A stretch of 64,000 nt of DNA. Origin: Takakia lepidozioides. Its lineage: Eukaryota > Streptophyta > Takakiopsida > Takakiales > Takakiaceae. How positions within the stretch are numbered: position 1 is the first letter of the stretch; every line of letters starts with the position of its first letter. The stretch lies in the NCBI GenBank assembly GCA_030704615.1, contig CM060732.1:9858001-9922000 (forward strand). The letters run 5' to 3'. This document shows, in pieces, positions 53,592-64,000 of the stretch. A program made the translations under genes and the position numbers. The notes under the pieces were generated by a model. It made no database searches. It saw only the letters and a list, made by a program, of their open reading frames with translations, and had not been told where the DNA came from.

Positions 53592-55351
53592 TCAGTTCTT
53601 GCAACTTGCTTTCATGCTGCACCTGCATTTGTATAGCTGTTGCTTATGTGCTTCGTGCAACTGGTCTTGCGCGAGGCCTGCCTCAATCAATTGTTGCTTG
53701 GCCAACTGCAAAGCCATTTCTGTATTGCCCAAGTCCTGCTTCATCTTGAGAGTGACCTCTTCATCGACCTTGTTTGCACACTCAGTGGCAAGTCGAGCCT
53801 CAAACTCCTTCCTGAGTTCCTCTTTCAAGGCTGTCAATTGGGTAATTGGAACATGGGATTTGACATAAGTCCCCAACAAATTAAGTGTCCTGCCTATGGA
53901 ACTCATCAGCATTGCCTGTTGAGGGTCATCATGGTGAGGTTGCTGCTGTTCCTCCTGATCTTCAACAGTATGATGTCTCACTAACCATTCAGGCCATTGT
54001 CCCACCGGATTTTCTTCCTGAACTACTTCATCTATGACTGGTGCTACAGTGTCATGACCTTCCGCCTGTGGTACCTCCGACACAGGTGTGTGTATTATAT
54101 GCACCTCAGGATTTCCCTTGGGCAACTGTTGCACCTCTGGATTTCTGTCTCCTTGACCAGACCAGAATATTCATAGAGAAGGTCCCCTTTCTCTATTTCT
54201 GCCACTATTTGTTCTGTAGTTGGAATATCTATCCCTTCACTTTCCAAATCAATTATTTCGGGTTGAGCTGCATGGATAACTTGTTGACCTTGTGACAAGT
54301 CGTTCAAGTGGCTGTGTTGGCTGTGATGCAGAAGTAACTTTCCTGCTCCCTCTCTGAAGGTCCTGCTTCCAGTAATAGCATTTGTCTGTGCTGCTGTGCC
54401 CCTTCCTGGCCATGAGCTTGGGAAACATTATCATGCGGAATCCGTGAAGCCAGTGGATCCGCCACTACAGTCTTTCCCCTTCTCTGCCTCTTAGTCTCGG
54501 GTTGTGCTGCTAGTCCACCCTCACTGTGTGAAGAGCCTTGCTCTTCCATTGCAGTTGTTTCTGGCTCAAACACTCCCATTTCCTTCCTTTCTTGTGCATT
54601 AAGTATGCCAGAATTAAGGATTATTTGAGCAATGATTGGGCCAGACACTATGATAGGAGACTTTGCGGTAGTACCTTGTAATCTTTTCATCTCCTCTACT
54701 AGTGCGTTGTACATTATGTCCGCCCATTGTACCTCTTGTCCCTTCAGGCCTTTGAGTATTTCCTCTGTGAAGGATCTGCTCAAATATTGTTGGTTCTGTT
54801 TCAGGGCAATCAGAACGTTCAATACCTGGCCTATCTCTTTTAACCCTGGGTACACAGCTTTGGTACAAGCATAACCCTGAGTTTTAAAGAAACTCCCTTC
54901 TTGGAATAAGTCCCCTATTTGCAGTCTTGCCCTGTGTTCCCCCACATGCACCTGACCTGCTGGCAATCGAAACAATTGCTGGAGGTATAGGGGAGTAATC
55001 ATTAATTCAACTCTCCCTTCACCGTTGTTGTTCCTGTCCTTGGCTCAAAGTTCTGCAAAAATTGTAACATGTACTGTCTATGGTGTAGTGTCCAATCTAG
55101 GCTTTGCAATCCTTCCAATCTCAGCTCCTCCAGTATCTTTATCGCCTGTGGGGTAGCCATCGTTTGTTTCTCTGCAGAATTGTGGTGCTCTTCACCCTGA
55201 TTTCCTCCATTCCTCTCACTCTCTTCATCTTAGACTCACAGAACTGCTTTGGCTGTAACAACTGCAGGAATGCCTGTAGTGCACAAAGCATAAACGTATG
55301 GTTGCCGCAGAAAGCTATGGGTAATCTCTTGTAAGCCTGCGGGGCTTGCAA
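53592..55351 (-). CDS. element A post-pol coding region, proximal part
   Basis: Minus strand, frames 55351-55139, 55002-54304, 54307-54095 and 54134-53592, separated by frameshifts or short gaps. The central part (ELMITPLYLQQLFRLPAGQV, RARLQIGDLFQEGSFFKTQG) is reminiscent of the domain annotated as 'putative plant transposon protein' in Athila elements; this is a resemblance, not a confirmed match. A KRQRRGK motif near 54480 could be a nuclear-import signal. The C-terminal part is Gln- and Glu-rich and predicted coiled coil (LATECANKVDEEVTLKMKQD). Confidence 0.5.
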
Positions 55352-55358
55352 GCATTGC

Positions 55359-55948
55359 TCAAGAGAAAAGCTCTGCTCTGTTTTCGTGTCTATGCCACTG
55401 CGTAAGTAATATTGCGAGCGTATAGTCTGTTAGTTCCTCCATAGTTTCCAAGTTATAGCATTTATGGCCTGTCCTGTCGAGACGCCCGTTACTCAGAACG
55501 ACGCCGCCTCTTGCGCTCAATTTCCCTCCATTTTCTTGATCATTTCTCTGGTTTTCTATTGGCTGTATCTGCTGTGACTGGATTTTAACTTTTATCTTCT
55601 TTAGTGGACTTTCCCTGTTGGATAGTCCACTAGGATCACACATGCGACATGAATTCGGCTTTTCTGTACTTGCCGTTCGTTCCGTTTCCCTTTTCCCGTA
55701 TTCATTAATGGGCCCGCCTTCATCCATTTGACGGCCGTTCTTGTCTTCTTTCTTTTTGACACCTGTCCTTGCACTTCATTCTCTGCTGTGTGTCGCGCCC
55801 TGACCTCCACGTGTCTATTTTTAAAGTAATTTCCGTTTCCTCTTCCTCTTCCGTCATCCATTTCCCTGAAGTTATTATGTGTCCACTTGTCACTGATTCT
55901 ATGGATGGTGTAACTTTAGTAGGCTGTGTTGAGCTGTGACAGGCTGTG
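55359..55948 (-). other. element A, spacer between satellite and post-pol region
   Basis: Minus-strand frames 55861-55601 and 55727-55359 are highly charged, rich in Arg, Lys, Glu and Asn, and overlap. Their status as protein is uncertain. Confidence 0.35.
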
Positions 55949-56230
55949 TCATACTGTGTTACCCTGTGATAGGCTGTGATGCACTGTGGTAAGCTGTGAT
56001 AGGCTGTGACACGCTGTGGTAGTTGTTATAGGCTGTGTTGCGCCGTGCTGGGCTGTGATAGGCTGTGTTGCGCCTTGCTGGGCTGTGGTTGGCTGTGTCA
56101 CGTCGTGATGGGCTGTGGTTGGCTGTGTCACTCGTGATGGGCTGTGGTTGGCTGTGTTTGGCTCGTGATGGCTGTGATAGGCTGTGTTGCGCCTTTGCGG
56201 GCTGTGATAGGCTGTGTCACGTTTGTTTTG
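55920..56230. repeat. internal GGCTGTG satellite of element A
   Basis: About 25 units of a 9-12 base repeat, GGCTGTGAT or GGCTGTGTC with variants, directly after the integrase C-terminus. The same motif forms the array in both LTRs. Confidence 0.8.
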
Positions 56231-56259
56231 CCCACCCTGGTCGTATATGCTGGGCCTAG

Positions 56260-59175
56260 CACAAGTGTTCCATACTCCGTTCGTAACACTGGTGCAGCCC
56301 GTGACTGTTCTTGCGGTTTCTATATGCAAATCATGCTGCAGGGGTTTGTCATGGATACCACTGTAACCCTTCAACTTATTTGCATTGACTCTTCCCAGCA
56401 TTTCTTTGTTAATGGTTTGTAACATGGCGGTGTTGTTATCATACATCTTTTGTATGACATAAGGTCCTTTCCACGGTGATTTAAGCTTAGAAGCTTGAAT
56501 CTTTCCTTTCTTCTGCAACCATAGAACCAAATCCCCCGTCTTAAAAGTCTTTAACTTGCCTTCATCAAACTGTTCCTTTCGCTTCATCTGAATTCTGGTC
56601 ATATTATCAGCTGCATCAGCACGTACTTCTTCCACATGGTATAATTCATGTTTCCTGACCTTGATGGAGTCTTGCAATTCCATTCTTTTCCCCCTCCGTT
56701 CTCATGGTAGGTAACAGGAATTCCACTGGAAGTAAGGCTTCCATACCATAAACTAATTGGAATGGTGTATACTTAGTGGTGACTTTATATGAAGTCCTGT
56801 ATGACCACAAAGCTGTCAGCAGCTTTGTATCCCAATCCGTTCTGTTTGCATTGACTATCTTAGCCAAGATAGTACATAGTATTTTGTTGGTAGCCTCTGC
56901 CTGCCCATTACCCTGTGGGTAATATGTTGTACTCTTTCTATGCACAATCATAAACTCTTTAGTCAACATCTCAATGGTCTCATTCATGAAGTGACTTCCT
57001 TGATCACTGATAAATTCTAAGGGACAGCCAAATCGTGTAAGTATGTTTCTCGTACAGGAACCTTGCTGTGGACTTGGCTGTGTTGTCCCTCAAAGCTTTA
57101 GCTTCCACCCACTTTGTAGTATAATCAGTGGCTGTAATTATGTACCTGTTTCGTGTATTCTTGGATGGTGGATTAATTGGTCCAACAAAGTCTAGTCCCC
57201 ATTTCTGAAATGGTTCCGTAGGCATTGTAGGATGCAAGGCCATCCTTCCAGATCTCTGCAAAGGTCCTAGCCTCTGACATTCATCACACTTCTGACAATA
57301 CTCATGTACATCTTTGAACAAAGTAGGCCACCAGTATCCTGCGAGTAGTATCTTTCTACTGGTAGTCTCTTCTCCCAAATGACCTCCAGCCACTCCTTTA
57401 TGAACTTCCTCCAAGACTTTATTTACTTCATGGTGGTACAAGCATCGTTTTAGTACTCCATCAGGTCCTAACTTATACATTCTGCTTCCTACCATAGTAT
57501 AAGGTAAAGCTTTGATAGCAATTCTCTTCCTCTGCTCCTTACCATAACTAGGTGGGCACTGACCATGAGCAAGGTAGTATCTGATTGGCCACTGCCAATC
57601 TAACCATTCATCTGCACTTCCTTGCACCTCCATTACAAATAAACTCGCATCAGGTAACTGATCGTCCACTCCTGTGGCGGCCTCTCCTGTTGTTAGTCGT
57701 GACAAATGATCTGCCACAAGATGCAAACGGCCAGGCTTGTAAATAACCTCGAACTCAAACTCATGCAAGATTATTAACCACCTCGCTATCCTTCCACTTA
57801 TCAAAGGTTTGTTCACCAGATATATCAGAGCCTGGTGATCCACATAAACATAAACTTTTCTCCCAATAGGTAATGCCTGAATTTCTTGACTGCATAATCA
57901 TTGCCAATGCTTCTCTTTCCGTTGTGCTATAGTTCCTCTCAGCACTGTTCATCAACCGCTAGCATAGTACACAGGTGAATCTATATTCCCTGTAACATTC
58001 TGGGCTAACACCGCACCCAACGCTTCTCCTGATGCATCGCAGTGAACATGAAATACTACATGCCAGTGGGGTTAATCAGCACAGGTGTAGTTGTTACTGA
58101 CAGTGTAAGTTCCTCAAACGCCTGTTGACATTCAGCTGTCCAGGCAAACACTGCATCTTTCTTCAGAAGCTTGCTCAATGGTGCTGCTATTTGTGCATAC
58201 CTTTTGACAAATCTTCTGTAATAACTGGTTTGCCCAAGGAATCTCCTTAAACTCTTAACATTCACTGGTGGTGGAGAGACTTTAATGGACTCTGTCTTCC
58301 TTGGATCCACAAGAAGTCCTTCTTACACACAATGTGTCCCAGAAGCACCCCTGAGTTCACACAGAAAGTACACTTCTCTGGATTCAAGCCCAGACCTCTC
58401 ATCCTGCATCTGGCCAGGCATAACTCCAATTTATGCAAGTGCTCATTCTTAGAGCTGTACACACTGAAATCATCCAAAAATACCTGCATGAAATCATCCA
58501 GATACTCATGAAAAGATTCACTTATCACTCTCTCTGAAAGGTCGCTGGTGCATTACAAAGTCCAAAGGGCATGACTTTGTATGCATAAGCCCCCCAGTCT
58601 GTGATGAAAGCTGTTTTCCCTTGGTCTTCTTCTGCCACTTGCACTTGATTATAACCACTGAAGCCATCCATGAATGAGTACATCTCATGGCCTGCCACAG
58701 TGTCTAATACTGCTTCTGTGAATGGCAAAGGGAAGGATCTTTCTTCGTACAAGCATTCAGCTTCTTATAGTTCACACATACTCTTAGTTTGCCATTCTTC
58801 TTGGGAACTATAACAATGGGTGACAACCAAGTTGTATACTCTATTGGGTATATAAACTTAGCCTCAGCCAACTTCTTTATCTCTTCTCCACCTTCTGTGC
58901 GTAGTTGGGATTCATTCTATACCTCGCCTGCTTGATTGGTACTGACCCTGGTTCCAGTTCAATCTTATGCTGACAGACTTCAGGTGGTATCCTTTTAGAT
59001 CCTCATAGCTCCAAGCAAATACATCTCTGTATTTGATGAACAAGCTTTTAGCTTCTTCGAAGAATTCCGGCTCCAAATCAGCTCCTACTTTCACCATCCT
59101 CGGTTCCTCCTGAGTTCCCACATTTACTTCTCTCACCTGCTCATCAGCTGTGATTGTCCAACCAGTCACCTTCAT
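56260..59175 (-). pseudogene. element A pol: RT, RNase H and integrase, broken by frameshifts
   Basis: Minus strand. 59175 opens before RT (VDVFAWS-like FAWSYEDLKGYH). RT runs through 58752-58262 with EMYSFMDGFSGYNQVQVAEE, MPFGLCNAPATFQR and the catalytic FLDDFSVYSS. 58310-58056 holds RRFLGQTSYYRRFV. RNase H is at 57955-57700 ([46 protein letters not shown]). The integrase has the zinc-binding HHEVNK...CQKCDEC, the core [12 protein letters not shown] (first Asp) and YPQGNGQAEATNK (Glu) at about 56920, and the C-terminal GDLVLWLQKKGKIQASKLKS with WKGPYVI, ending near 56300. At least five frame changes separate these parts, among them 58750, 58530, 57990, 57840 and 57010. The call is certain; the protein is not intact as assembled. 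Confidence 0.85.
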
Positions 59176-59593
59176 CCTGTAAGCTCACAGTGGCTGGTTC
59201 TTCTAGGATTTCTATTTCTCCTTCTCTCTCTTTCTTCATAAAATGTGGTGGGTAAATGCTGGTTTCCTCTCTTCAGTTGGTGTTGCTGACACTACCCACA
59301 GCAGATACCTCTCAAACAACTTAGGCTTTCAGCCGCATCTTCTCCGCAACCTGCTCCCACTCGGTGTGCAGCCATAGGGTAAAAAGCCTTTTTTTTTTCT
59401 GCTCCTCATCCAGTCCTCCTCTCCAGTCATACTCTCTGACTCCTCGAGGTCTTCTGTAGCAGGTAATCTACTAGATTTCTTTGTGGTAATTTGTATCTCG
59501 TGCATCCATTATGCACAGTTAGTAATGAGAATTTCCAGTCATGGAATACCCTGGCCTGTTTTCAGCCCGGACGTCCCATAATAAGGGTAAGCC
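59176..59593 (-). other. element A region before pol, degenerate
   Basis: This is where the protease should lie, continuing into the gap. No active-site DTG motif could be found. Stops interrupt all minus-strand frames. Confidence 0.35.
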
Positions 59594-60093
59594 NNNNNNN
59601 NNNNNNNNNNNNNNNNNNNNNNNNNNNNNNNNNNNNNNNNNNNNNNNNNNNNNNNNNNNNNNNNNNNNNNNNNNNNNNNNNNNNNNNNNNNNNNNNNNNN
59701 NNNNNNNNNNNNNNNNNNNNNNNNNNNNNNNNNNNNNNNNNNNNNNNNNNNNNNNNNNNNNNNNNNNNNNNNNNNNNNNNNNNNNNNNNNNNNNNNNNNN
59801 NNNNNNNNNNNNNNNNNNNNNNNNNNNNNNNNNNNNNNNNNNNNNNNNNNNNNNNNNNNNNNNNNNNNNNNNNNNNNNNNNNNNNNNNNNNNNNNNNNNN
59901 NNNNNNNNNNNNNNNNNNNNNNNNNNNNNNNNNNNNNNNNNNNNNNNNNNNNNNNNNNNNNNNNNNNNNNNNNNNNNNNNNNNNNNNNNNNNNNNNNNNN
60001 NNNNNNNNNNNNNNNNNNNNNNNNNNNNNNNNNNNNNNNNNNNNNNNNNNNNNNNNNNNNNNNNNNNNNNNNNNNNNNNNNNNNNNNNNNNNN
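59594..60093. other. assembly gap (500 N)
   Basis: Unsequenced; part of the element A gag or protease region is lost in it. Confidence 1.
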
Positions 60094-61505
60094 TATACAC
60101 ATGAGCTCAAATTGGCTAATGTGTACATCGGGATCCCCTTTCCTGAATATATTGGAAAGGGTGGTTTTGCCCGTGTTGGTTGTAACGCCATCTGTGGCCC
60201 TACCTTCTGCCCACTGACAGGTGTTGGCACCCTTGCTGGTGCTGGTCCTTCTGGACCTGTTGTTTTTGTGGTGGATCTTCCACCAAGTGGTGGCCCTTGA
60301 GCACTCCTTGCCTTCTGGTCCCACGATATTCACAGTATTCCCAGCTTCAGTGCACACTACTTCCCACACTCCCTGTCCCCCCAGAGCCAGATCCAGGCAG
60401 CCCGCCTGATCCCCCTGAGCCGACACCTTCGTTGGCCTGTGATCCAAGTGCTCCACTTGATCCAGGTCCAACGGGTTGGGATGTCCTGGTTGTAGTCTCA
60501 ACCTCAGCTGTTGGGTCTACTTCTTCATATTCTTCCTCTTCTAATTTCTTCTCTCTGTTTTCATCCTCAAGTTCTGCCCTTGGGTTTCTTCTTCACTCAT
60601 GTAACTCAACTGTAATGGTGTTGGAGAGTCTGAACTCTCCGTTGGCTCTGCCAACAATCCTCTTCTCCTTCTTTCATCTTCTGCTTCAGAAACTGGAGTT
60701 CCTGCTTTTGGTGTTCCATGCCAACTCTTATCAAAGATTTCTGTCAAGTCTTTTATCCAAGGATGGACCTCAGATCTTTCACCTCGTGATTGATCTTCTT
60801 CCTGTACCAATTCCCTTAATCTTTCTTGCAAAGAAACAGAAGGAGTGGCATCCAACTTTAGTTCTTCCCGGTATAGGTGATGCACTCTTTGATCTTGATG
60901 GTGTGAGAGGTCCAGATGATTCTCCTATGTCTATTCCTCTCTCCCAAAGATATGGATAATTAGCTTTCAGATAGCTTTCTCTTTTGCTGAATATCTCTGT
61001 CGTCTAGCTTCTCTTTCATCACTCATGTCCCATGTCTTTCATTTCTTTTAATGTGGCAATAACCAAAACTCTCTTCTGTAATATCTCTCGTATATGCCTG
61101 GATTTCTTTCAAGCTTCAATGCACCTTGGCTATACTTGAAGTCTCCGTTACCATATAACCATATGGCAAACAAGTCTGAAAAGCTGTTCTTGGTGTGAGT
61201 TTGATCCACAAAATATCCTTTGGAATCCAATTCTTTACCAGTACAAGCTCTTCATGCATATGAGTATAAACATTCACCTTTCTTTCTTCCCAGCCTTCAA
61301 ACTCTACTCGTTTAATGGATAGCAATGCTATCACATAAACCAATGTTGGTAACCAACGTGCTCTTCCTCTACAGGCTACCTGATAAATCTTTATCACTCC
61401 TTTCTCCAGACCCCATTCTGGATCAGCATCATGCACTCGTTTAAGAATATTTTCTTTACAACCGTCTGGCAATTCCAAGAACCTTTGAAAGAATCGTTTG
61501 GACAA
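60094..61505 (-). pseudogene. element A gag region
   Basis: Minus strand. 61505 opens with SKRFFQRFLELPDGCKENIL, related to the start of gag in element C (FLKKFHGLP). About 450 bases (61420-60975) encode an additional segment containing VKNWIPKDILWIKLTPRTAF that the older copy at 34690-35513 lacks. Then follow LQERLRELVQEEDQSRGERS, TESSDSPTPLQLSYMSEEE, a Gly/Ser-rich spacer and, next to the gap, NIFRKGDPDVHISQFELM, which looks like the start of the capsid domain. Frameshifts near 61110, 60880 and 60540 break it. Confidence 0.6.
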
Positions 61506-61613
61506 TCTTTCTTCCTTCGTTCCACAGGGAATTGATTCACTTCAAATTCTTTAATGGTCCCAACCACCATGATCCCACCAGATGCTGTCACATCTGGTTG
61601 TTCATGTCCCAGG

Positions 61614-61631
61614 TCCCCAGTATGGTCGCCA
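61614..61631 (-). other. element A primer-binding site
   Basis: Minus strand TGGCGACCATACTGGGGA, one base after the LTR end. Confidence 0.8.
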
Positions 61632-61632
61632 A

Positions 61633-62665
61633 TGTCGCGCGGCGTTTACTCACCCATCCCTGCGCTATCCGAGGCGGAAACTCCAAGATAGAAGAGTTGG
61701 AAATCTCTAAGTACTCAGCCCGCGCAGAACAATCAGTCATGACCTACAGCTAGTGTATCATGGGGTGTTTCCTATTTGTTTCCCTTTTCGCATTCATCTT
61801 AGCTACCTTACCATTGATAATTAAGTATTAGTTTGCTTCATCAATCTATCGGTTTTCTTCACTCATCCATTCAATCCACAGCTTCACTCAGATCTCTCTA
61901 CACAGTGTGATTGTATCGTGTAAGTATCAGATTATGATTTATCAGGAATCAGGCCGAAGCCATTATGTCTCTAATCTGCTCTACAATATCACTACAGCTT
62001 TGCATATAACAAGCATCTACTAATCCTCTTTTCTCCTTCACCGTGCTCTCCATCTCTTGCCTCCGATCTCCGCTCCAGCCTGACTCAGAAGTCCTCCCCG
62101 AATAATGATGATCATCCTTCATTCCCCGTTTCTCCCTTTATCCTCCTATCCGTGGTTCTAACCGTTTCCCTCTCTAACCGTCGTCTGTGAACTAACATGT
62201 TCCCTTCACAGGTGTTGTTCCCACAGTCGTTCCCTATTATCGTGACAGCTGTGTCAAGCGGTGACTGGCTGTGTTTGGCTGTGTCGGGCTGTGACTGGCT
62301 GTGTGGCTATGACTGGCTGTGTGGGCTGTGTCTGCTGTGACGACTGTGACGGGCTATGTGGGCTGTGTCTGCTGTGATGACTGTGTGGGCTGTGTGGGCT
62401 GTGTCGGCTGTGACGGGCTGTGTTGGCTGTGTGAGCTGTGTCGGCTGTGACGGGCTGTGTTGGCTGTGTGGGTTGTGACGACTGTGACGGGCTGTGTTGG
62501 CTGTGTGGGCTGTGACGACTGTGACGGGCTGTGTTGACTGTGTAACCCCCCTCTACAGTGCGCTGCTGTCACCCCTAAGGCTCCTGTTGGTCTCAGTCTG
62601 TGCAAAAATTAAGGGTACCCTACAGATCCCGTATAAGTGTCTAAGTCCCCTACAGTCCTCTAACA
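61633..62665 (-). repeat. element A 5' LTR
   Basis: 1033 bp, TG...CA. It carries the GGCTGTG satellite at about 62255-62545 and is nearly identical to 50600-51642. Confidence 0.88.
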
Positions 62666-62670
62666 GGACT

Positions 62671-63782
62671 CATCACGGTCCAATGGGGCCGTGGTGGGTG
62701 GGCCAAGACTCACCACGACTCATCACCGGGAATCGAGGGTTTTCGTGGTGGTTCGCCATAAAAAGATGGTGTTGTTTGTGAAACCCCCGCGGACAGTAAT
62801 AGAAGTATATATAGGGAGTAGTAAACCCGAAAACGGTGCAAGCCCGATGGTGACCAAAAACTAGTGAGTAAGCGTACGAGCCGGAAAGCGACCAAGGTGT
62901 GGGGAGCTGTTCCGGACTGCCAACAACCAAAGGGAATTTCCACTAGGCCCAAATTGAGAGAGGGTCTTGTGGAGGAGCAAAAGGGGACCGTTATGTCCCG
63001 GTGAGCAGCCGAAGCTCCAAGTTGGCTGGCGGCCAGTTTGGGAGTTAGGCGTGCGCATCAAAGCGAGTAACTATGACTTGAAGGGGAGATTACCGAAGTG
63101 AGGTGCGCAACACGGCCACGTTAGCATCGGCTTTTACTAATAGAGGAAGTAGTGGACCGTTTACCACTGTAGCACACGACCACTACAACGAGCCACTTTT
63201 TTAGCAAACCCTTTAGGTTGCGTAGGCAATTAGGCAAACGGTCATTAACGACTGTAGGCTGTAACGGCTCTTTCGAGCATAGTATAAAAAGGTTGCATGC
63301 AAGTTAGAAGGTATCAGTGATCAGTGTGTATTCAGTAGACTCAGAGTGATTTGATGTGTACTGCTGCATGTGATGAACTCTGAAGTAAAGCCATGCTATT
63401 CGAAGTATCTCTGTGTAGAGTGAACGTGAGATGGAGAGAAATGTGCATTATGAGAGAACGTGAGATGGTGAGAATGTGTATCATCTCAAAATAGTTCTTG
63501 TTTTGTCTTTACTACCATCTGATTGTATGAACAAAGAGGCTTCAGTCTTTTCGACTAAGATCTTTTAGGCCAAAGAGACTGTAGGTTGGGCTTAATCAAT
63601 AGGATTAAGCAACCTGTAGAGATATTGATTCATACGACGTCCATGGTTTAGCTATCATTAAAACGATTACTTTGTAATCGTTTGGGAAAGCATACCGTCG
63701 GACAACCTCTGTTGCATGTCTTGGGAAATGGGCAATAGTGCTGATAGCCTGTTTTGTCTAAGTCATAAACCAGCAGTTAACA
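62671..63782 (+). repeat. right part of the element C 5' LTR
   Basis: It continues the LTR interrupted at 50599 and ends TTAACA just before a primer-binding site. A TATAAAAA box at 63283-63290 is a likely promoter, with transcription starting shortly downstream. Short GTGAGATGG(A/T)GAGA duplications lie at 63426-63472. Confidence 0.7.
63283..63290 (+). promoter_or_regulatory. TATA box of the element C LTR
   Basis: TATAAAAA in the LTR, about 500 bases before the primer-binding site. Confidence 0.5.
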
Positions 63783-63784
63783 TT

Positions 63785-63802
63785 TGGCGACCATACTGGG
63801 GA
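63785..63802 (+). other. element C primer-binding site
   Basis: TGGCGACCATACTGGGGA, two bases after the LTR; identical to the site in element A. Confidence 0.8.
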
Positions 63803-63836
63803 CTAACGGTATGTTGAGCTCAAGTGAACTCAAGGA

Positions 63837-64000
63837 ATGATGGTTACTCATGATTTCTTGAAATCTCAAAAGAACGAGTCAACGGAAGCAGAGGAATCGA
63901 GAGCATTCCTGAAAAAATTTCATGGCTTACCAATAGCAATACACCAGAAGATCTTTCTTTCAATTGCGAAAGAAGATGACAAATGGGGATTAAAGGGAGG
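63837..64000 (+). CDS. element C gag start, runs off the window
   Basis: ATG at 63837, open for 54 codons to the window end. It encodes KNESTEAEESRAFLKKFHGL followed by IHQKIFLSIAKEDDKWG, resembling the start of the element A gag (FFQRFLELPDGCKENILKRV). It is probably the gag N-terminus of a related Ty3/gypsy element. The upstream ATG at 63811 gives only a nine-codon frame. Confidence 0.6.
   Translation, partial: MMVTHDFLKSQKNESTEAEESRAFLKKFHGLPIAIHQKIFLSIAKEDDKWGLKG

Larger units (their letters stand above)
50600..62665 (-). mobile_element. element A: complete 12.07-kb Ty3/gypsy retrotransposon
   Basis: Minus-strand orientation. LTRs lie at 61633-62665 (5') and 50600-51642 (3'), and the element is flanked by GGACT at 50595-50599 and 62666-62670. 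The primer-binding site (61614-61631), gag region, pol region (reverse transcriptase, RNase H, integrase), a GGCTGTG satellite and a long extra coding region downstream of pol follow in order, and the polypurine tract adjoins the 3' LTR. The LTRs differ at about a dozen places by eye outside the satellite, so the insertion is recent. The style of the RT (FAWSYEDLKGYH, FLDDFSVY) and the coding region beyond pol resemble the Tat/Athila side of plant gypsy elements. The pol and gag frames carry several frameshifts. Confidence 0.88.

Noticed and set aside
59491-60501. Long open frames on both strands across 59500-60500
   Set aside because: They are open only because the 500 N bases cannot encode a stop.
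63241-63842. A host gene promoter at the right edge
   Set aside because: The TATA box is followed by an LTR end, a primer-binding site and a gag-like start, so it belongs to a retrotransposon.
1-64000. tRNA, rRNA or riboswitch genes
   Set aside because: No clover-leaf boxes, rRNA-like conserved blocks or aptamer-like elements were noticed on reading. A covariance-model scan would be needed to exclude them.

Overview
The window looks like nuclear DNA of a land-plant-lineage organism, most probably a charophyte alga such as Chara. This is an inference. The grounds are intron-bearing genes with GT/AG sites, plant-style FCP1-like, PITH, ETF-QO and APC8 homologues, Mutator-type SWIM transposases, chromoviruses, and an LTR retrotransposon that carries a cytosine DNA methyltransferase, a combination reported from charophytes. 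There are no operons, no tRNA or rRNA genes and no CRISPR array. One 500-base N gap lies at 59594-60093.

Left part (1-13.9 kb): an FCP1/NIF-like phosphatase-like gene that lacks its nucleophile motif, a LINE endonuclease fragment, a two-exon MULE/SWIM transposase gene, a gag-protease fragment and a damaged multi-exon gene with an N4/N6 DNA-methyltransferase fold. Several families of short palindromes run through it, each homogeneous within its own stretch. The most striking is an oriented family of about 20 copies (TATAGTCGGTGCAGACTATA and relatives) between 3.86 and 13.65 kb. Another family (GTGAGC/ATGAGC hairpins) sits at the broken ends of gene and retroelement fragments.

Middle (14.4-38.5 kb): an APC8/CDC23 retro-pseudogene joined to a LINE, a second LINE copy, then a tandem pair of hAT transposons that share one 8-bp target duplication (GTGCATAC three times). 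The first is a 505-bp non-autonomous element. The second is 8.65 kb with intact terminal repeats, its own BED/hAT transposase, and cargo: a nearly complete TauD-type dioxygenase gene and three in-frame spliced exons of ETF-ubiquinone oxidoreductase. A Myb/SANT-like gene follows directly, then a truncated LTR element and the last two exons of a PITH-domain gene.

Right part (39.6-64 kb): nested LTR retrotransposons. A degraded SWIM transposase lies next to an inverted pair of chromovirus fragments. These flank a hairpin-rich poly-T triplicate and a Ty3/gypsy element encoding DNMT C-terminus, reverse transcriptase, RNase H, integrase and a terminal PHD finger. A complete 12.07-kb Ty3/gypsy element (50600-62665, minus strand, 5-bp target duplication GGACT) is inserted in the 5' LTR of another element whose gag begins at 63837 and runs off the window.

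Most coding copies are broken, often at TAG or TGA where a C-to-T change could explain the stop. Those likeliest to be intact are the MULE/SWIM gene, the Myb/SANT-like gene and, apart from one frameshift, the hAT transposase.
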